From contig CAMVKH010000001.1 of NCBI GenBank assembly GCA_947168065.1, positions 62,001-126,000 of the forward strand: a stretch of 64,000 nucleotides of DNA, in the 5' to 3' direction. The position numbers were made by a program, and so were the translations under genes. A model generated the notes under the pieces. That model saw nothing but the letters and a program-made list of their open reading frames with translations, was not told where the DNA came from and ran no database searches. The stretch is from an uncultured Bacteroidales bacterium (GTDB lineage Bacteria > Bacteroidota > Bacteroidia > Bacteroidales > UBA932). This document shows positions 51,405 to 60,029 of this stretch, in pieces. Each line of letters opens with the position of its first letter. The first letter of the stretch is position 1.

Positions 51405-51466
51405 TCATGGACCGAGCGTCCGAATAAAGGGTGCTACGCGGGCAATCTTGGACGCTCGGTCCACGA
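51405..51466. repeat. REP-like 62-bp inverted unit, left of the RAYT gene
   Basis: TCATGGACCGAGCGTCC (51405-51421) and its near-perfect inverse (51450-51466) around a 28-nt loop. The consensus arm is TCGTGGAYYGAGCGTCC. A degenerate extra half site lies at 51481-51492 and another near 51378-51390. The same unit, with the same 28-nt loop, lies right of the gene at 52861-52922. Confidence 0.85.
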
Positions 51467-51544
51467 GGCAGCACATCCATTGACTGAGCGTCGAGTAAGG
51501 CAGCGCAAAAAGCCCTTCCGGAGGGATATCGCAGCCATACACAG

Positions 51545-52480
51545 CTACAAGCAGAGGCAGCGGCGCAGTTGCGCTTCGTACGTCCTTTTGTGGCGAGCTT
51601 TCCATAGATTTCGCCGGATCAGGTCATAAAGGAATTCGCGCTGAGTCAGAGATGTCTCGTAGATGGAGACGCCATGACAGTATTTCGGCAGACAGGTTTC
51701 ATCGATCAGCGCACACAATTCCAGATCGGAAATCAGGGTGGGATCGAATCTTCCCTTTCCATTTTGCAACAGTTGGCCAATGTCAAAGTCCGGCGTTCCC
51801 TGCTCAATGAGTTCCAGCGTGATGAGCGGGGATTCGGATTCTTCGTCGCGCTGCTCTTTCAGCAACATCTCATCGCCGAGCCGGTTCATCTGATAGAGAT
51901 AGTTCCGCGGCGTGATGTAGTAGGATTCGACCAGCGCGACGTCAAGGACGTCTTCCCTGAGCAGGAGACCGGAAGTGTCCATCCGGTAAGAGGCGGGAAT
52001 CTTGTTGCCGTGGGGCAGGTATTTGTAGCGCTGAGAGTCGGGCAGGAGGGCAACAGGCCGGTCTTTTCCGAGTTGCTTGGAAAAGTAGGCATTGGCTGAG
52101 CAGTACGGATATCCGAACGGCGTGGCGGCAAGGCCATGATGGAGTCCCTGCCGATTCACGTAATTGAGCGCTGCCATTGTATGGTGGAAACCTTCCACCG
52201 GCAATTTGAAACAGAATTTCTCTGCCAACCTTCCCGACCGCTTGTGCCGGGCGTTGAAATAGCGAGTAAAAGCCAGACGGTAGCGTCTCATCACTTCATC
52301 CGGCGCATCGGACTGCGCCAGATGATGGAGATGCGTAGTGGTGAAACCGTCGGCCAACAGCCGCGAGTCGGTTTCCAGTATGGCCAGGGCCAGACAGTTG
52401 AAGCCGCGGATCAAGTCGGCTTCGTTCCGAAACATTACCTCGTTGTGTGAGGAAAGGGAGATGTGAAAGGTCTTCCGCAT
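51545..52480 (-). CDS. REP-associated tyrosine transposase-like (RAYT, Y1/IS200-like) protein
   Basis: 311 residues. The HUH motif of Y1 nucleases appears as H50-L-H52 in TTTHLHH; then RRYRLAFTRYFNARHKRSGRL matches the FTRYFNxRxxRxGRLW block, and ALNYVNRQGLHHGL matches the YIHxNPVRAGL block, whose Tyr is the candidate nucleophile. The longer C-terminal third (about 180-311) is not in classical IS200 and is a Bacteroidota feature. No second inverted-repeat pair typical of a DDE element is seen. The palindromic units on both sides are probably its DNA substrate. Confidence 0.75.
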   Translation of the reverse strand: MRKTFHISLSSHNEVMFRNEADLIRGFNCLALAILETDSRLLADGFTTTHLHHLAQSDAPDEVMRRYRLAFTRYFNARHKRSGRLAEKFCFKLPVEGFHHTMAALNYVNRQGLHHGLAATPFGYPYCSANAYFSKQLGKDRPVALLPDSQRYKYLPHGNKIPASYRMDTSGLLLREDVLDVALVESYYITPRNYLYQMNRLGDEMLLKEQRDEESESPLITLELIEQGTPDFDIGQLLQNGKGRFDPTLISDLELCALIDETCLPKYCHGVSIYETSLTQREFLYDLIRRNLWKARHKRTYEAQLRRCLCL

Positions 52481-52716
52481 TGCATTTCGTTTTTCAGGTT
52501 ACACAAATCTTTCGCACAATTCGTCCGCCGCGTTCCACCGCCACAGTCGAAATGCCAGATACAAATATACGATAATCCTCGCAGGTTTTACCTGCTCTCG
52601 GCAATGATTGGTTTAACGTTTTATTGGGAGGGGGCGTCTCCCATCGGAGTCGACCTGCGGATTAAATGATTGTCACTGTCGCAGATTGGTTTCACGAGTC
52701 TGCCTCTCGATGCTCC

Positions 52717-52831
52717 ATAATAAAGATTGCGGCGCGCTGGTGATAAAGATTACGGCGCGCTGGTGATAAAGATTGCGGCGCGCCGGTGATAAAGATTGCG
52801 GCGCGCCGGTGATAAAGATTGCGGCGCGCTG
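52717..52831. repeat. 23-bp tandem repeat, 5 copies
   Basis: Unit GGTGATAAAGATTGCGGCGC plus GCT or GCC. Copies differ at one or two bases. The unit contains the palindrome GGCGCGCC or close to it, so several 8-bp AscI-like sites lie 23 bp apart. Its right end merges into the first REP-like half site. Confidence 0.88.
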
Positions 52832-52833
52832 GT

Positions 52834-52949
52834 GGACGCTCGAGCTATGGATTTGCCTTTTCGTAGATTGAGCGTCCAAAAAGGGCGACGTAACCGTTCT
52901 TTTTCGGACGCTCAATCCACGAGATAGATACAGTATGGACCGAGCGTCC
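52834..52949. repeat. REP-like cluster, right of the RAYT gene
   Basis: A full 62-bp unit at 52861-52922 (arms TCGTAGATTGAGCGTCC and its inverse, 28-nt loop) with an extra half site on each side: GGACGCTCGAGCT at 52834-52846 and GGACCGAGCGTCC at 52937-52949. The half sites match the arms of the left unit. Confidence 0.85.
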
Positions 52950-52990
52950 AGGCTCAAAAAGAAGACGTGAGAGACTGATCGGGAGATGGC

Positions 52991-53039
52991 GATCGGCTGT
53001 TCGTGGAGGCCGATCGGCTGCTCGTGGAGGCCGATCGGC
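52991..53039. repeat. 21-bp tandem repeat, about 2.3 copies
   Basis: GATCGGCTGTTCGTGGAGGC plus C, repeated at 52991, 53012 and partly at 53033. It includes TCGTGGA, the first seven bases of the REP-like arm, so it may derive from it. Confidence 0.75.
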
Positions 53040-53108
53040 AGAGACAACCAGGCAAGGAAAACCGGCAGATTGGATCAGGGTAGTGCCAGCTGGCGAGGAT
53101 GCGGAGCG

Positions 53109-53349
53109 GGTGCGGATGCAAGGGCTGGGTCAGGCACTGGCACTGGAGTGGGCACTGGCACTTGGGCAGGCGCTGGCGAAGGCGCGAGGGCGCACTGGAG
53201 TGGGCGCTGGCACTTGGGCAGGCGCTGGCGAAGGCGCGAGGGCGCACTGGCGAGGGCACTGGCACTGGAGCAGGCGAGGGCGAAGGCGCGAGGGCGCACT
53301 GGCGAGGGCACTGGCACTTGGGCAGGCGCTGGCGAGGGCGCGAGGGCGC
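53109..53349. repeat. GC-rich tandem repeat, 52-bp unit, nearly 4 copies
   Basis: CTTGGGCAGG or CTGGAGCAGG recurs at 53161, 53213, 53265 and 53317, an exact 52-bp period. Inside each unit are GGCGAAGGCGCGAGGGCGCA and GGGCACTGGCA-like blocks, which partly repeat among themselves. It ends exactly at the lptB stop codon. The period is not a multiple of 3. Confidence 0.9.
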
Positions 53350-54098
53350 TATTCCGGACGGTCGTGGAGGACGGCCTTGCGGAGCTCGAAGTTCTGGCCA
53401 AGGTATTTCTTACGGACTTCCGGGTTGTCGGCCAGCTGCTGGGCTGTGCCGCTTTCGAGGATGGAGCCTTCGTAGAGCAAGTAGGCACGGTCGGTGATGG
53501 CCAGGGTTTCGTGGACGTTGTGGTCGGTGATGATCACGCCGATGTTCATCGTCTTGAGTTTGGCGATGATGTGCTGGATGTCTTCCACGGCAATCGGGTC
53601 GACGCCGGCGAAGGGCTCGTCGAGCAGGATGAACTTCGGATTGATGGCCAGCGCCCGGGCGATCTCGCAGCGGCGGCGCTCACCGCCGGAAAGCTGTACG
53701 CCCTGGCTCTTACGCACTTTTTGCAGACCGAATTCCTCGATCAGGGTCTCGAGTCGCTGGAGGCGGTATTCCTTGTCAAACCCGGCCATCTCCATAACCG
53801 AGAGGATGTTGTTTTCTACGGTCATGGTCCGGAAGACAGAGGCTTCCTGGGCGAGATATCCCACGCCTTTCTGGGCGCGCTTGTACATCGGGAGGCCGGT
53901 GATCTCTTCTTCCCCGAGGAAAATGCGGCCGGCATTGGGCTTGATCAGGCCGGTGATCATATAGAAGCTGGTGGTTTTGCCGGCGCCGTTGGGGCCGAGC
54001 AGGCCCACGATCTCGCCTTGTTCCACTTCGATCGACACGCCCTTGACGACCGTGCGTTTGCCGTATTTTTTGACCAGGTTGGTACAGAACAGTTTCAT
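53349..54098 (-). CDS. lptB: LPS export ABC transporter ATP-binding protein
   Basis: 249 residues. Walker [15 protein letters not shown]-loop [19 protein letters not shown], signature [16 protein letters not shown], Walker [15 protein letters not shown]-loop ITDHNV. The match to LptB is close through the whole length. It powers LPS removal from the inner membrane with LptFG. It follows dnaX by 2 nt; its stop abuts the 52-bp tandem repeat. Confidence 0.95.
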   Translation of the reverse strand: MKLFCTNLVKKYGKRTVVKGVSIEVEQGEIVGLLGPNGAGKTTSFYMITGLIKPNAGRIFLGEEEITGLPMYKRAQKGVGYLAQEASVFRTMTVENNILSVMEMAGFDKEYRLQRLETLIEEFGLQKVRKSQGVQLSGGERRRCEIARALAINPKFILLDEPFAGVDPIAVEDIQHIIAKLKTMNIGVIITDHNVHETLAITDRAYLLYEGSILESGTAQQLADNPEVRKKYLGQNFELRKAVLHDRPE

Positions 54099-54100
54099 CG

Positions 54101-55801
54101 TCAGTTGATTTCCAATTCAAAATCCTTCTTCAGTGCATTGAATTCGGGCGAATTCTCCTGCAAATACTTTGCCTTTTCCGACGGCATATACATACCGCGG
54201 GGCGTTTCATCGGCCTGCTTGACATCGACCACGAGCCGGATGGCGCCGTCGCCGAGTTTCTTCTGAAGGAAGGACTCCAGGCGGGGACGGCAGTTGCGGT
54301 CGATCCAGTCTTTCTGGGCGAGGTTGCCCACGGTGAAGTGGATTTCCTTGTCCGAGAGCGTGGGTGTGGCCTGCGAAAGGGCAGAGGAAAGGCGGGGCAT
54401 CTTCGCTTCGCTGGCGGCCAGGGCCGTCCAGGCTTCCTGGAGCGTGGCCGGATCGGGCGCCGGCTTTTCTGCGGCTTCGACTTCCGTCTGGGCCGCGGCG
54501 ACAGGTTCATGCTTCGCTTCGGCCATCATAGCCTTGATCGACAGGCCCGTAGGCTTCGACGGCCGGGAAGGCTGAGGCGCAGGGCTGTTGACGACAGGCT
54601 GCGGCTCTGCGGGTTTTGCCTCCACTGGTTTTGGCGCTGCTGGTCTCGGCTCCGCAACTTTCTGTTCTGCCGGTCTCGGCTCCGCGGCACTGGCGCCGGC
54701 CGAGAGGTTCGCGGTGAGATTGCAGAGTTTCATCAGGGCGAACTCGATGAGCAGGCGCGGGTTGCCGCTCTGCTTGTATGCCGCCTCGCAGTTGGAGGTG
54801 ATGCTCAGGGCTTCGAAAAGGAAGCCCATCGGGCAGCGGCTTGCGTATTCAAGGTAGCGCTTGGCCACGGTGGGAGCCAGATGGAGCAGCGTTCGCGAGG
54901 CTTCGTTCTTGCAGACGATCAGGTCGCGGAAATGGGTGCTCAGACCGCCGATGAAACTCTGGGCGTTGAAGCCCTTGGAAAGGATCTCGTCGAAGGTCAG
55001 CATGGCGTGGGCATAGTCGCCGGAAAGGAAATGGTCCGTCAGGTTGAAATAGTAGTCGTAGTCGAGCACGCCCAGGTTGCGGATCACCTGTTCGTAGGTC
55101 ACTTCCTTGCCGCAGAAGGCTACGGTCTGGTCGAAGAGCGTCAGTGCGTCGCGCATAGCGCCGTCGGCTTTCTGGGCGATGATATGCATGGCCTCCTCGC
55201 TCATCGTGACGCCTTCCTTGGCGGCGATGGCTTTCATGTTGCGCACCATGTCTTCGATGCCGATGCGGTTGAAGTCGAAGGTCTGGCAGCGCGACAGGAT
55301 GGTGGGAAGGATCTTGTGTTTCTCGGTGGTGGCCAGGATGAAGATGGCGTGGGCCGGCGGTTCCTCAAGGGTCTTGAGGAAGGCGTTGAAGGCCTGTTGC
55401 GAGAGCATGTGCACCTCGTCGATGATATAGACGCTGTAGCGTCCTACCTGCGGAGGGATGCGCACCTTGTCGGTCAGGGCGCGGATGTCGTCGACCGAGT
55501 TGTTGGAGGCGGCGTCGAGTTCGTGGATGCTGTAGGAACGGCCTTCCGCGAACGAGCGGCAGGATTCACATTCACCGCACGGCTCCAGGTCGGGCCCGGG
55601 ATTGCTGCAGTTGATGGTCTTGGCGAAGATGCGGGCGGCACTGGTCTTGCCCACGCCGCGAGGACCGCAGAACAGGTAGGCGTGCGCGAGCTGGCCCCGC
55701 TGGATCGAGTTCTTGAGCGTCCGGGCGATGTTTTCCTGGCCCAGCAGCGTCTCGAAACTGTTGGGGCGATATTTCCGGGCAGATACGATGAATTGTTCCA
55801 T
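54101..55801 (-). CDS. dnaX: DNA polymerase III subunits gamma and tau
   Basis: 566 residues. The clamp-loader ATPase has Walker [17 protein letters not shown], a zinc module [17 protein letters not shown], a DEVH-type Walker B ([10 protein letters not shown]) and sensor 1 ILATTEKHK. After domain III (to about 370) comes a low-complexity Ala/Pro/Glu/Lys linker with repeated AEPRPA-type units, then a tau-like C-terminal domain. No slippery A-run was looked for exhaustively. The gene is divergent from the M16 peptidase. Confidence 0.96.
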   Translation of the reverse strand: MEQFIVSARKYRPNSFETLLGQENIARTLKNSIQRGQLAHAYLFCGPRGVGKTSAARIFAKTINCSNPGPDLEPCGECESCRSFAEGRSYSIHELDAASNNSVDDIRALTDKVRIPPQVGRYSVYIIDEVHMLSQQAFNAFLKTLEEPPAHAIFILATTEKHKILPTILSRCQTFDFNRIGIEDMVRNMKAIAAKEGVTMSEEAMHIIAQKADGAMRDALTLFDQTVAFCGKEVTYEQVIRNLGVLDYDYYFNLTDHFLSGDYAHAMLTFDEILSKGFNAQSFIGGLSTHFRDLIVCKNEASRTLLHLAPTVAKRYLEYASRCPMGFLFEALSITSNCEAAYKQSGNPRLLIEFALMKLCNLTANLSAGASAAEPRPAEQKVAEPRPAAPKPVEAKPAEPQPVVNSPAPQPSRPSKPTGLSIKAMMAEAKHEPVAAAQTEVEAAEKPAPDPATLQEAWTALAASEAKMPRLSSALSQATPTLSDKEIHFTVGNLAQKDWIDRNCRPRLESFLQKKLGDGAIRLVVDVKQADETPRGMYMPSEKAKYLQENSPEFNALKKDFELEIN

Positions 55802-55807
55802 AGCCTA

Positions 55808-55836
55808 CAAATGTACGAATAAAATGTCTATTTTTG
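55808..55836. promoter_or_regulatory. Back-to-back dnaX and M16 promoters
   Basis: 55808-55815 reads TACATTTG on the minus strand (dnaX); 55829-55836 is TATTTTTG on the plus strand (M16). Each predicted start lies within about 1-4 nt of its start codon, so both mRNAs may be leaderless. The whole intergenic gap is 39 nt. Confidence 0.5.
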
Positions 55837-55840
55837 CCCC

Positions 55841-57079
55841 ATGATTCATACAAAAACTTTCGCCTGCGGCCTTCAATTCGCTTTCCGCCGTACCCGGTCG
55901 CAGGTGGCCTACTCCGCCCTGGCCATCAAGTCGGGCACCCGCAACGAACCGGAAGCCTTCAGCGGCATCGCCCATATGACCGAACACATGCTCTTCAAGG
56001 GCACGGTCCGGCGCACCCCGCAGCAGATCAGCAACCGTCTCGAGATGCTGGGCGGCGAACTCAATGCCTATACGGCAAAGGAAGAAACGGTGCTTTACTC
56101 CACCGTCCTGAGGGAAGACACGGCCAAGGCCGTGGATCTGCTTTTCGAGCTGGCCTTCACTTCCACCTATCCGCAGAAGGAACTCGACAAGGAACGCTGC
56201 GTCGTCATCGACGAGATCAATATGTATAAGGATTCTCCTTCGGAGTGCATCTTCGAGGAGTTCGAGCGGATGCTCTTCGAGCCCAGCCCGCTCGCCCGCC
56301 CCATCCTCGGCACGACGAAAAGCCTCAAAAAGATCGATTCAGCAGCCCTGCAGTCCTACGTCCGGGAGAATTTCCGGCCGGAGAACATGTGCATCGCCAT
56401 CGTGGGCAACCTCACGCCCCAGCGGGCCGAAAAGATCGCCCTCCAGGCTGTCGCCAAGTATATCCCAGCTGATTATCAGCCCGCTCCTGCTGCAGCCCGG
56501 CCCGAGGCCGCGTCCCTGGCAACCAGCCCCCGCTTCCAGAAGGAAGTGGCCAAGAAGAACCACCAGATCAACTGCATCATCGGCACCACCGTCTTTTCCT
56601 ACTATGACCCGCGACGGATGGACCTGATCCTGCTGGCCAACCTGCTCGGCGGCCCCGGTGCCAACTCCCGTCTCAACCAGCGCCTGCGCGAAAAGAACGC
56701 CCTGGTCTATGCCATCGACGCTTCGTTCACCCAGTTCGCCGACGCCGGGAGCTTCCTGATCTATTTCGGCTGCGAAAAGCCCAACGTCGAGCGCTGCATC
56801 ACGCTCGTGCACGAAGAAGTCGCGCGGCTGCGTGAAAAGCCGCTTACCGAAAGCGCCCTGCGCGCCGCCAAGAAACAGTTGCTGGGCCAGCTGGCCGTCT
56901 CTTCCGACAATGGCGAAGCACAGGCCCTGGCGATGGCCAAGAGCATGCTGGTCTTCGGCGAGGTAATGCCCGACGAGGAAGTCCGCCGCCGCATCGAAGC
57001 CATCACGCCCGAAAGCCTTCAGAAGGTAGCGCAGGACGTGCTCGCCGAAGAACGTCTTTCCACTTTGATTTTCAAATAA
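55841..57079 (+). CDS. M16-family zinc peptidase (processing-peptidase-like)
   Basis: 412 residues. The inverted zinc motif HxxEH is H45-M-T-E48-H49, in GIAHMTEHMLFKG, and the distal Glu ligand is in VVIDEINMYKDSPSE about 75 residues later. The C-terminal half is the non-catalytic M16 repeat (NRTLVYAIDASF-like region). It ends 1 nt before the methyltransferase gene. There is no signal peptide, so it is probably cytoplasmic. The substrate is unknown. Confidence 0.92.
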   Translation: MIHTKTFACGLQFAFRRTRSQVAYSALAIKSGTRNEPEAFSGIAHMTEHMLFKGTVRRTPQQISNRLEMLGGELNAYTAKEETVLYSTVLREDTAKAVDLLFELAFTSTYPQKELDKERCVVIDEINMYKDSPSECIFEEFERMLFEPSPLARPILGTTKSLKKIDSAALQSYVRENFRPENMCIAIVGNLTPQRAEKIALQAVAKYIPADYQPAPAAARPEAASLATSPRFQKEVAKKNHQINCIIGTTVFSYYDPRRMDLILLANLLGGPGANSRLNQRLREKNALVYAIDASFTQFADAGSFLIYFGCEKPNVERCITLVHEEVARLREKPLTESALRAAKKQLLGQLAVSSDNGEAQALAMAKSMLVFGEVMPDEEVRRRIEAITPESLQKVAQDVLAEERLSTLIFK

Positions 57080-57080
57080 G

Positions 57081-57707
57081 ATGGACGAACTGGAACGCTA
57101 TATGCTGGAGAACTCGACGCCGCAGAGCGAGACGCTCGCGTGGCTGGAGCGGGAATCGTGGCTGCGGACGAGCCACGGCCGACAGATCGCCGGGCCGACA
57201 CTCGGCGCACTGCTGCGCCATATCGTCCTGATGCTCAAGCCCCTGAGGATTCTGGAAATCGGCACTTTCTCGGGCTATGCGACGCTCTGGATGGCCGGAG
57301 CCCTGCCGCCCGGAGGCCGCATCGATACGTTGGAAATCAACGACGAGATGGAAGACCTCATCCGCGAGGGACTTTCCCGCGCCGGTGTCGCGGACCGCGT
57401 GCGCCTGGCCATCGGCGACGCGCTCGAAATCCTGCCGGCGCTCGAACCCGGCTATGACCTGGCATACATCGACGGCAACAAAAGGGATTACGTAGCCTAC
57501 TACCAATCTGTGATCGACCTGGTCCGCCCCGGCGGCTGGATCCTGGCCGACAACGTGCTCTGGGACGGCCAGGTCGTCACCGGCGACCCGCGCAGCCAGC
57601 AGACCCGCAGCATCCAGGCCTTCAACGACCTGGTAGCCGGCGACGAGCGCGTCGAAAATTTTATCCTCCCCCTGCGCGACGGCCTGAACATCATCCGGAA
57701 AAAATAA
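57081..57707 (+). CDS. Class I SAM-dependent O-methyltransferase
   Basis: 208 residues, catechol-O-methyltransferase-like. The SAM-binding motif I is ILEIGTFSGYATLWMA, the acidic ligand is in IDTLEIND and the metal/substrate motif is AYIDGNKRDY, followed by the WILADNVLWDGQV segment of this family. The substrate is unknown. It is 1 nt after the M16 gene, so the two are co-transcribed. Confidence 0.92.
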   Translation: MDELERYMLENSTPQSETLAWLERESWLRTSHGRQIAGPTLGALLRHIVLMLKPLRILEIGTFSGYATLWMAGALPPGGRIDTLEINDEMEDLIREGLSRAGVADRVRLAIGDALEILPALEPGYDLAYIDGNKRDYVAYYQSVIDLVRPGGWILADNVLWDGQVVTGDPRSQQTRSIQAFNDLVAGDERVENFILPLRDGLNIIRKK

Positions 57708-57708
57708 T

Positions 57709-57716
57709 TACCTTTG
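57709..57716 (+). promoter_or_regulatory. mscL -7 element
   Basis: TACCTTTG, starting 1 nt after the methyltransferase stop and 39 nt before the mscL ATG at 57756. Confidence 0.6.
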
Positions 57717-57755
57717 TCTGACCCGTCGGGACTTTTAACCTAAAACATCAATATT

Positions 57756-58181
57756 ATGGGACTTATCAAGGAATTCAAGGAATTCGCCCTCAAGGGTAAT
57801 GTGATGGACATGGCTGTCGGTGTGGTCATCGGCGGTGCGTTCGGCAAGATCGTCTCCTCGCTGGTCGCCGACATCATCATGCCGCTGGTCGGTGCCCTCC
57901 TCGGCAACGTGGACTTCACGAAACTGGCCGTCACCCTCCGCAAGGAAGTGCTCGACGCCGCCGGCGAAGTCATCAAGCCGGCCGTCAACCTCACCTACGG
58001 CAACTTCATCCAGGCCGCCGTCGACTTCTGCATCATCGCCCTCTGTATCTTCTTCGTGCTCAAGGGCATCAACAAGCTGAACAAGAAGAAGGAAGAACCC
58101 GCTCCGGCACCCGCCGAACCGGTCATCCCCGAAGACATCCAGCTCCTGCGCGAAATCCGCGACGAACTGAAGAAGAAGTAA
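57756..58181 (+). CDS. mscL: Large-conductance mechanosensitive channel
   Basis: 141 residues. The N-terminal amphipathic helix and TM1 give [23 protein letters not shown], the best conserved part of MscL; TM2 is [18 protein letters not shown], followed by a charged cytoplasmic helix bundle with a Pro/Ala linker. The homopentamer opens under membrane tension to release solutes on osmotic downshock. Confidence 0.96.
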   Translation: MGLIKEFKEFALKGNVMDMAVGVVIGGAFGKIVSSLVADIIMPLVGALLGNVDFTKLAVTLRKEVLDAAGEVIKPAVNLTYGNFIQAAVDFCIIALCIFFVLKGINKLNKKKEEPAPAPAEPVIPEDIQLLREIRDELKKK

Positions 58182-58207
58182 AAGCTTGCAAGACACAAAC
58201 TTTATGG

Positions 58208-58238
58208 GCGCCCGGCGAATCAGCCGGGCGCTTTTTTT
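58208..58238 (+). terminator. Intrinsic terminator after mscL
   Basis: GCGCCCGGC, loop GAATCA, GCCGGGCGC, then seven T. A strong hairpin isolating mscL from the mraZ cluster. Confidence 0.9.
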
Positions 58239-58257
58239 GCGCCTGTTGATAACTTTT

Positions 58258-58293
58258 GTGGAAAAAATTGGAAATATTTGTAAGAAAGTGGAA
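58258..58293 (+). promoter_or_regulatory. MraZ box: four 10-bp-phased direct repeats
   Basis: GTGGAA, TTGGAA, TTGTAA and GTGGAA start at 58258, 58268, 58278 and 58288, exactly one helical turn apart. MraZ in other bacteria binds 3-4 such direct repeats (a TGG core with 5-nt spacing) in its own promoter. The third repeat contains the promoter's -33 TTG. Confidence 0.75.
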
Positions 58294-58302
58294 AATTATT
58301 TA

Positions 58303-58310
58303 TACCTTTG
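58303..58310 (+). promoter_or_regulatory. -7 element of the mraZ division/cell-wall cluster
   Basis: TACCTTTG, 33 nt before the mraZ ATG at 58343. TTG at 58278-58280 lies 22 nt upstream, a little further than normal, and sits inside the MraZ box. Confidence 0.7.
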
Positions 58311-58342
58311 CTTCACACATCACTAAACGCATATAGGATTTG

Positions 58343-58789
58343 ATGGCAAAGTTTATCGGATGCTACAAGGCTAAGGTCGACGACAAGGGAAGGCTGATCT
58401 TCCCGGCCGCCTTCAAATCCAGTATGGGCGAAGGTGCCAACCTTCGCTTCGTAGTCAAAAAGTCTCTCTTCGCAGAGTGCCTCGAAATGTACGCCTACGA
58501 TGAGTGGGAAAGAGATTCGGAAGCTGTCAGAAGCCGTTTGAACTTCTTCAATCCGGAACACGCAGCCTTCTGGCGGGAGTATATGAGAGGCACTGCGGAC
58601 GTAGAGCCTGACGGCAAGCTGGGACGCATGACGATTCCCAAGGCGCTGCTCGAAAAGGCCGGCATCGGCAAGGATGTCGTCTTCGCGGGCAACAACCACC
58701 TGATCGAAATCTGGGACAAGGAGAAGTACGAGGCCAGGGAAATGAAGAGCGAGGATTTCGTCGCGCTGGCCGAAAAGATTCTCGGTTAG
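58343..58789 (+). CDS. mraZ: Transcriptional regulator MraZ
   Basis: 148 residues: two tandem AbrB-like repeats. The first has YKAKVDDKGRLIFPAAFK (residues ~8-25) and the second GKLGRMTIPKALLEKAGI (~92-109). MraZ forms a ring-shaped oligomer and represses the dcw cluster by binding the direct repeats upstream. The start is the ATG at 58343; the TTG before it would only add one residue. It is followed after 15 nt by rsmH, as in most bacteria. Confidence 0.95.
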   Translation: MAKFIGCYKAKVDDKGRLIFPAAFKSSMGEGANLRFVVKKSLFAECLEMYAYDEWERDSEAVRSRLNFFNPEHAAFWREYMRGTADVEPDGKLGRMTIPKALLEKAGIGKDVVFAGNNHLIEIWDKEKYEAREMKSEDFVALAEKILG

Positions 58790-58804
58790 CGGAGGACGCC
58801 GGTC

Positions 58805-59674
58805 ATGTCTGCCTACCACACGCCTGTCCTGCTCGAAGAGAGCATCACAGCGCTCGCAATCCGCGAAGACGGCGTCTACGTGGATGCGACCTTCGGAGGA
58901 GGCGGCCACAGTCGCGAGATTCTCAACCGCCTCGGACCCAAAGGAAGGCTGATCGCCTTCGACCGGGACGAAGAAGCGCTGGCCAATGCGCCCGACGACG
59001 GGAGACTGACCCTGGTGCACGGAGACTTCCGTTTCGTGCACAACTTTGTAAAGTACCACGGCTGCGCTTCCGTGGACGGAATCCTGGCGGACCTGGGCGT
59101 ATCGTCCCACCAGTTCGACACCGCAGAGCGGGGATTCTCCTTCCGATTCGAAGACGCGCCGCTGGACATGCGGATGAACCATCACGCACAACTGAGTGCG
59201 TCGGATATAGTAAATAGTTATAGTGGGGAAGACCTGGAGAGGATCTTCCGACTTTACGGGGAGGTAGAAAACAGCAGGAGGCTGGCCGAACTGATTGTAA
59301 GCGGCCGCGAGAGAAGCCCGTTGAAGACCACGCAAGATTTAGGCAGAGCGATTGCACCTGTTCTGCCTAAATTTTTGGAGCACAAGTATCTGGCTAAAGT
59401 ATACCAGGCTCTTCGGATTGAAGTCAATGGCGAGATGACTTCCCTGGAGGGGTTTATGAAAGGGGCCATGCGGGCGCTTGGGCAAGGAGCGCGGCTGGCC
59501 GTGATAACGTACCATTCCTTAGAGGACCGCATCGTCAAGAACGCAATCAGGGAGGGCTGCCAGCAGAAACTGCTGACACGCGTTGCCAAGAAACCGATTC
59601 TTCCTTCCGAGGAAGAAATTTCTTTGAACACGCGCGCGCGCAGTGCGAAACTGAGAGTGGCCGAGAGGCTGTGA
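58805..59674 (+). CDS. rsmH: 16S rRNA (cytosine1402-N4)-methyltransferase
   Basis: 289 residues. HTPVLLEESITAL at the start, SAM motif VDATFGGGGHSREIL, then the DGILADLGVSSHQFD and RGFSFRFEDAPLDMRM signatures, and AVITYHSLEDRIVK near the C-terminus. It methylates C1402 of 16S rRNA in the decoding centre. Confidence 0.96.
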   Translation: MSAYHTPVLLEESITALAIREDGVYVDATFGGGGHSREILNRLGPKGRLIAFDRDEEALANAPDDGRLTLVHGDFRFVHNFVKYHGCASVDGILADLGVSSHQFDTAERGFSFRFEDAPLDMRMNHHAQLSASDIVNSYSGEDLERIFRLYGEVENSRRLAELIVSGRERSPLKTTQDLGRAIAPVLPKFLEHKYLAKVYQALRIEVNGEMTSLEGFMKGAMRALGQGARLAVITYHSLEDRIVKNAIREGCQQKLLTRVAKKPILPSEEEISLNTRARSAKLRVAERL

Positions 59675-59683
59675 CATGCGGAA

Positions 59684-60025
59684 ATGAGCGGAAAAATCAA
59701 GCACATCGTTGACAAACTGATCAGCTATCTGAGTGGAGACAAGCTGATCGAGTGGGGTGTGGACCGCCAGCTCGGTTTCATTTTCTACATCTTCGTCATC
59801 ATCTGTATCTCCATCGCCTGGAGCCTGATGGTGGAACAGAACCTCGTCCAGGTGCAGCGGAACGAACGGGCGCTGCAGGAGCTGCGCATCAGCTACCAGC
59901 AGCGCACCCTCGACCTGGTAGGCATGAACAACAGGACCAAGATCGACGGCATGCTCAAGGCGAGCGGCTCGCAGCTGCACGCGCCCACGGAGCCGGCCCA
60001 GCGGATCGTCCTTGAAAAACAATAA
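59684..60025 (+). CDS. FtsL-like cell-division protein
   Basis: 113 residues. One membrane helix (about 31-48, FIFYIFVIICISIAWSLM) followed by a coiled-coil stretch (VQRNERALQELRISYQQR) in the periplasm. There is little sequence identity to E. coli FtsL, as usual for Bacteroidota, but the size, topology and position between rsmH and ftsI are those of FtsL. It would bridge FtsB/FtsQ and FtsWI. Confidence 0.85.
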   Translation: MSGKIKHIVDKLISYLSGDKLIEWGVDRQLGFIFYIFVIICISIAWSLMVEQNLVQVQRNERALQELRISYQQRTLDLVGMNNRTKIDGMLKASGSQLHAPTEPAQRIVLEKQ

Positions 60026-60029
60026 CGGA

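Larger units (their letters stand above)
52481..53348. other. Gene-free, repeat-rich interval of 868 bp
   Basis: It holds no credible gene. From left to right: about 200 bp of unique sequence, a 23-bp tandem repeat, REP-like sites, a 21-bp tandem repeat and a 52-bp GC-rich tandem repeat reaching the stop of lptB. Open frames here are products of the repeats. Confidence 0.75.

Noticed and set aside
52717-52831. Possible CRISPR array (23-bp repeats)
   Set aside because: Direct head-to-tail copies without spacers.
52673-53497. Frames with peptide repeats such as PIGLHEQ or Ala/Arg-rich runs near lptB
   Set aside because: Produced by the 21-bp and 52-bp tandem repeats; no start signal or conserved feature supports them.
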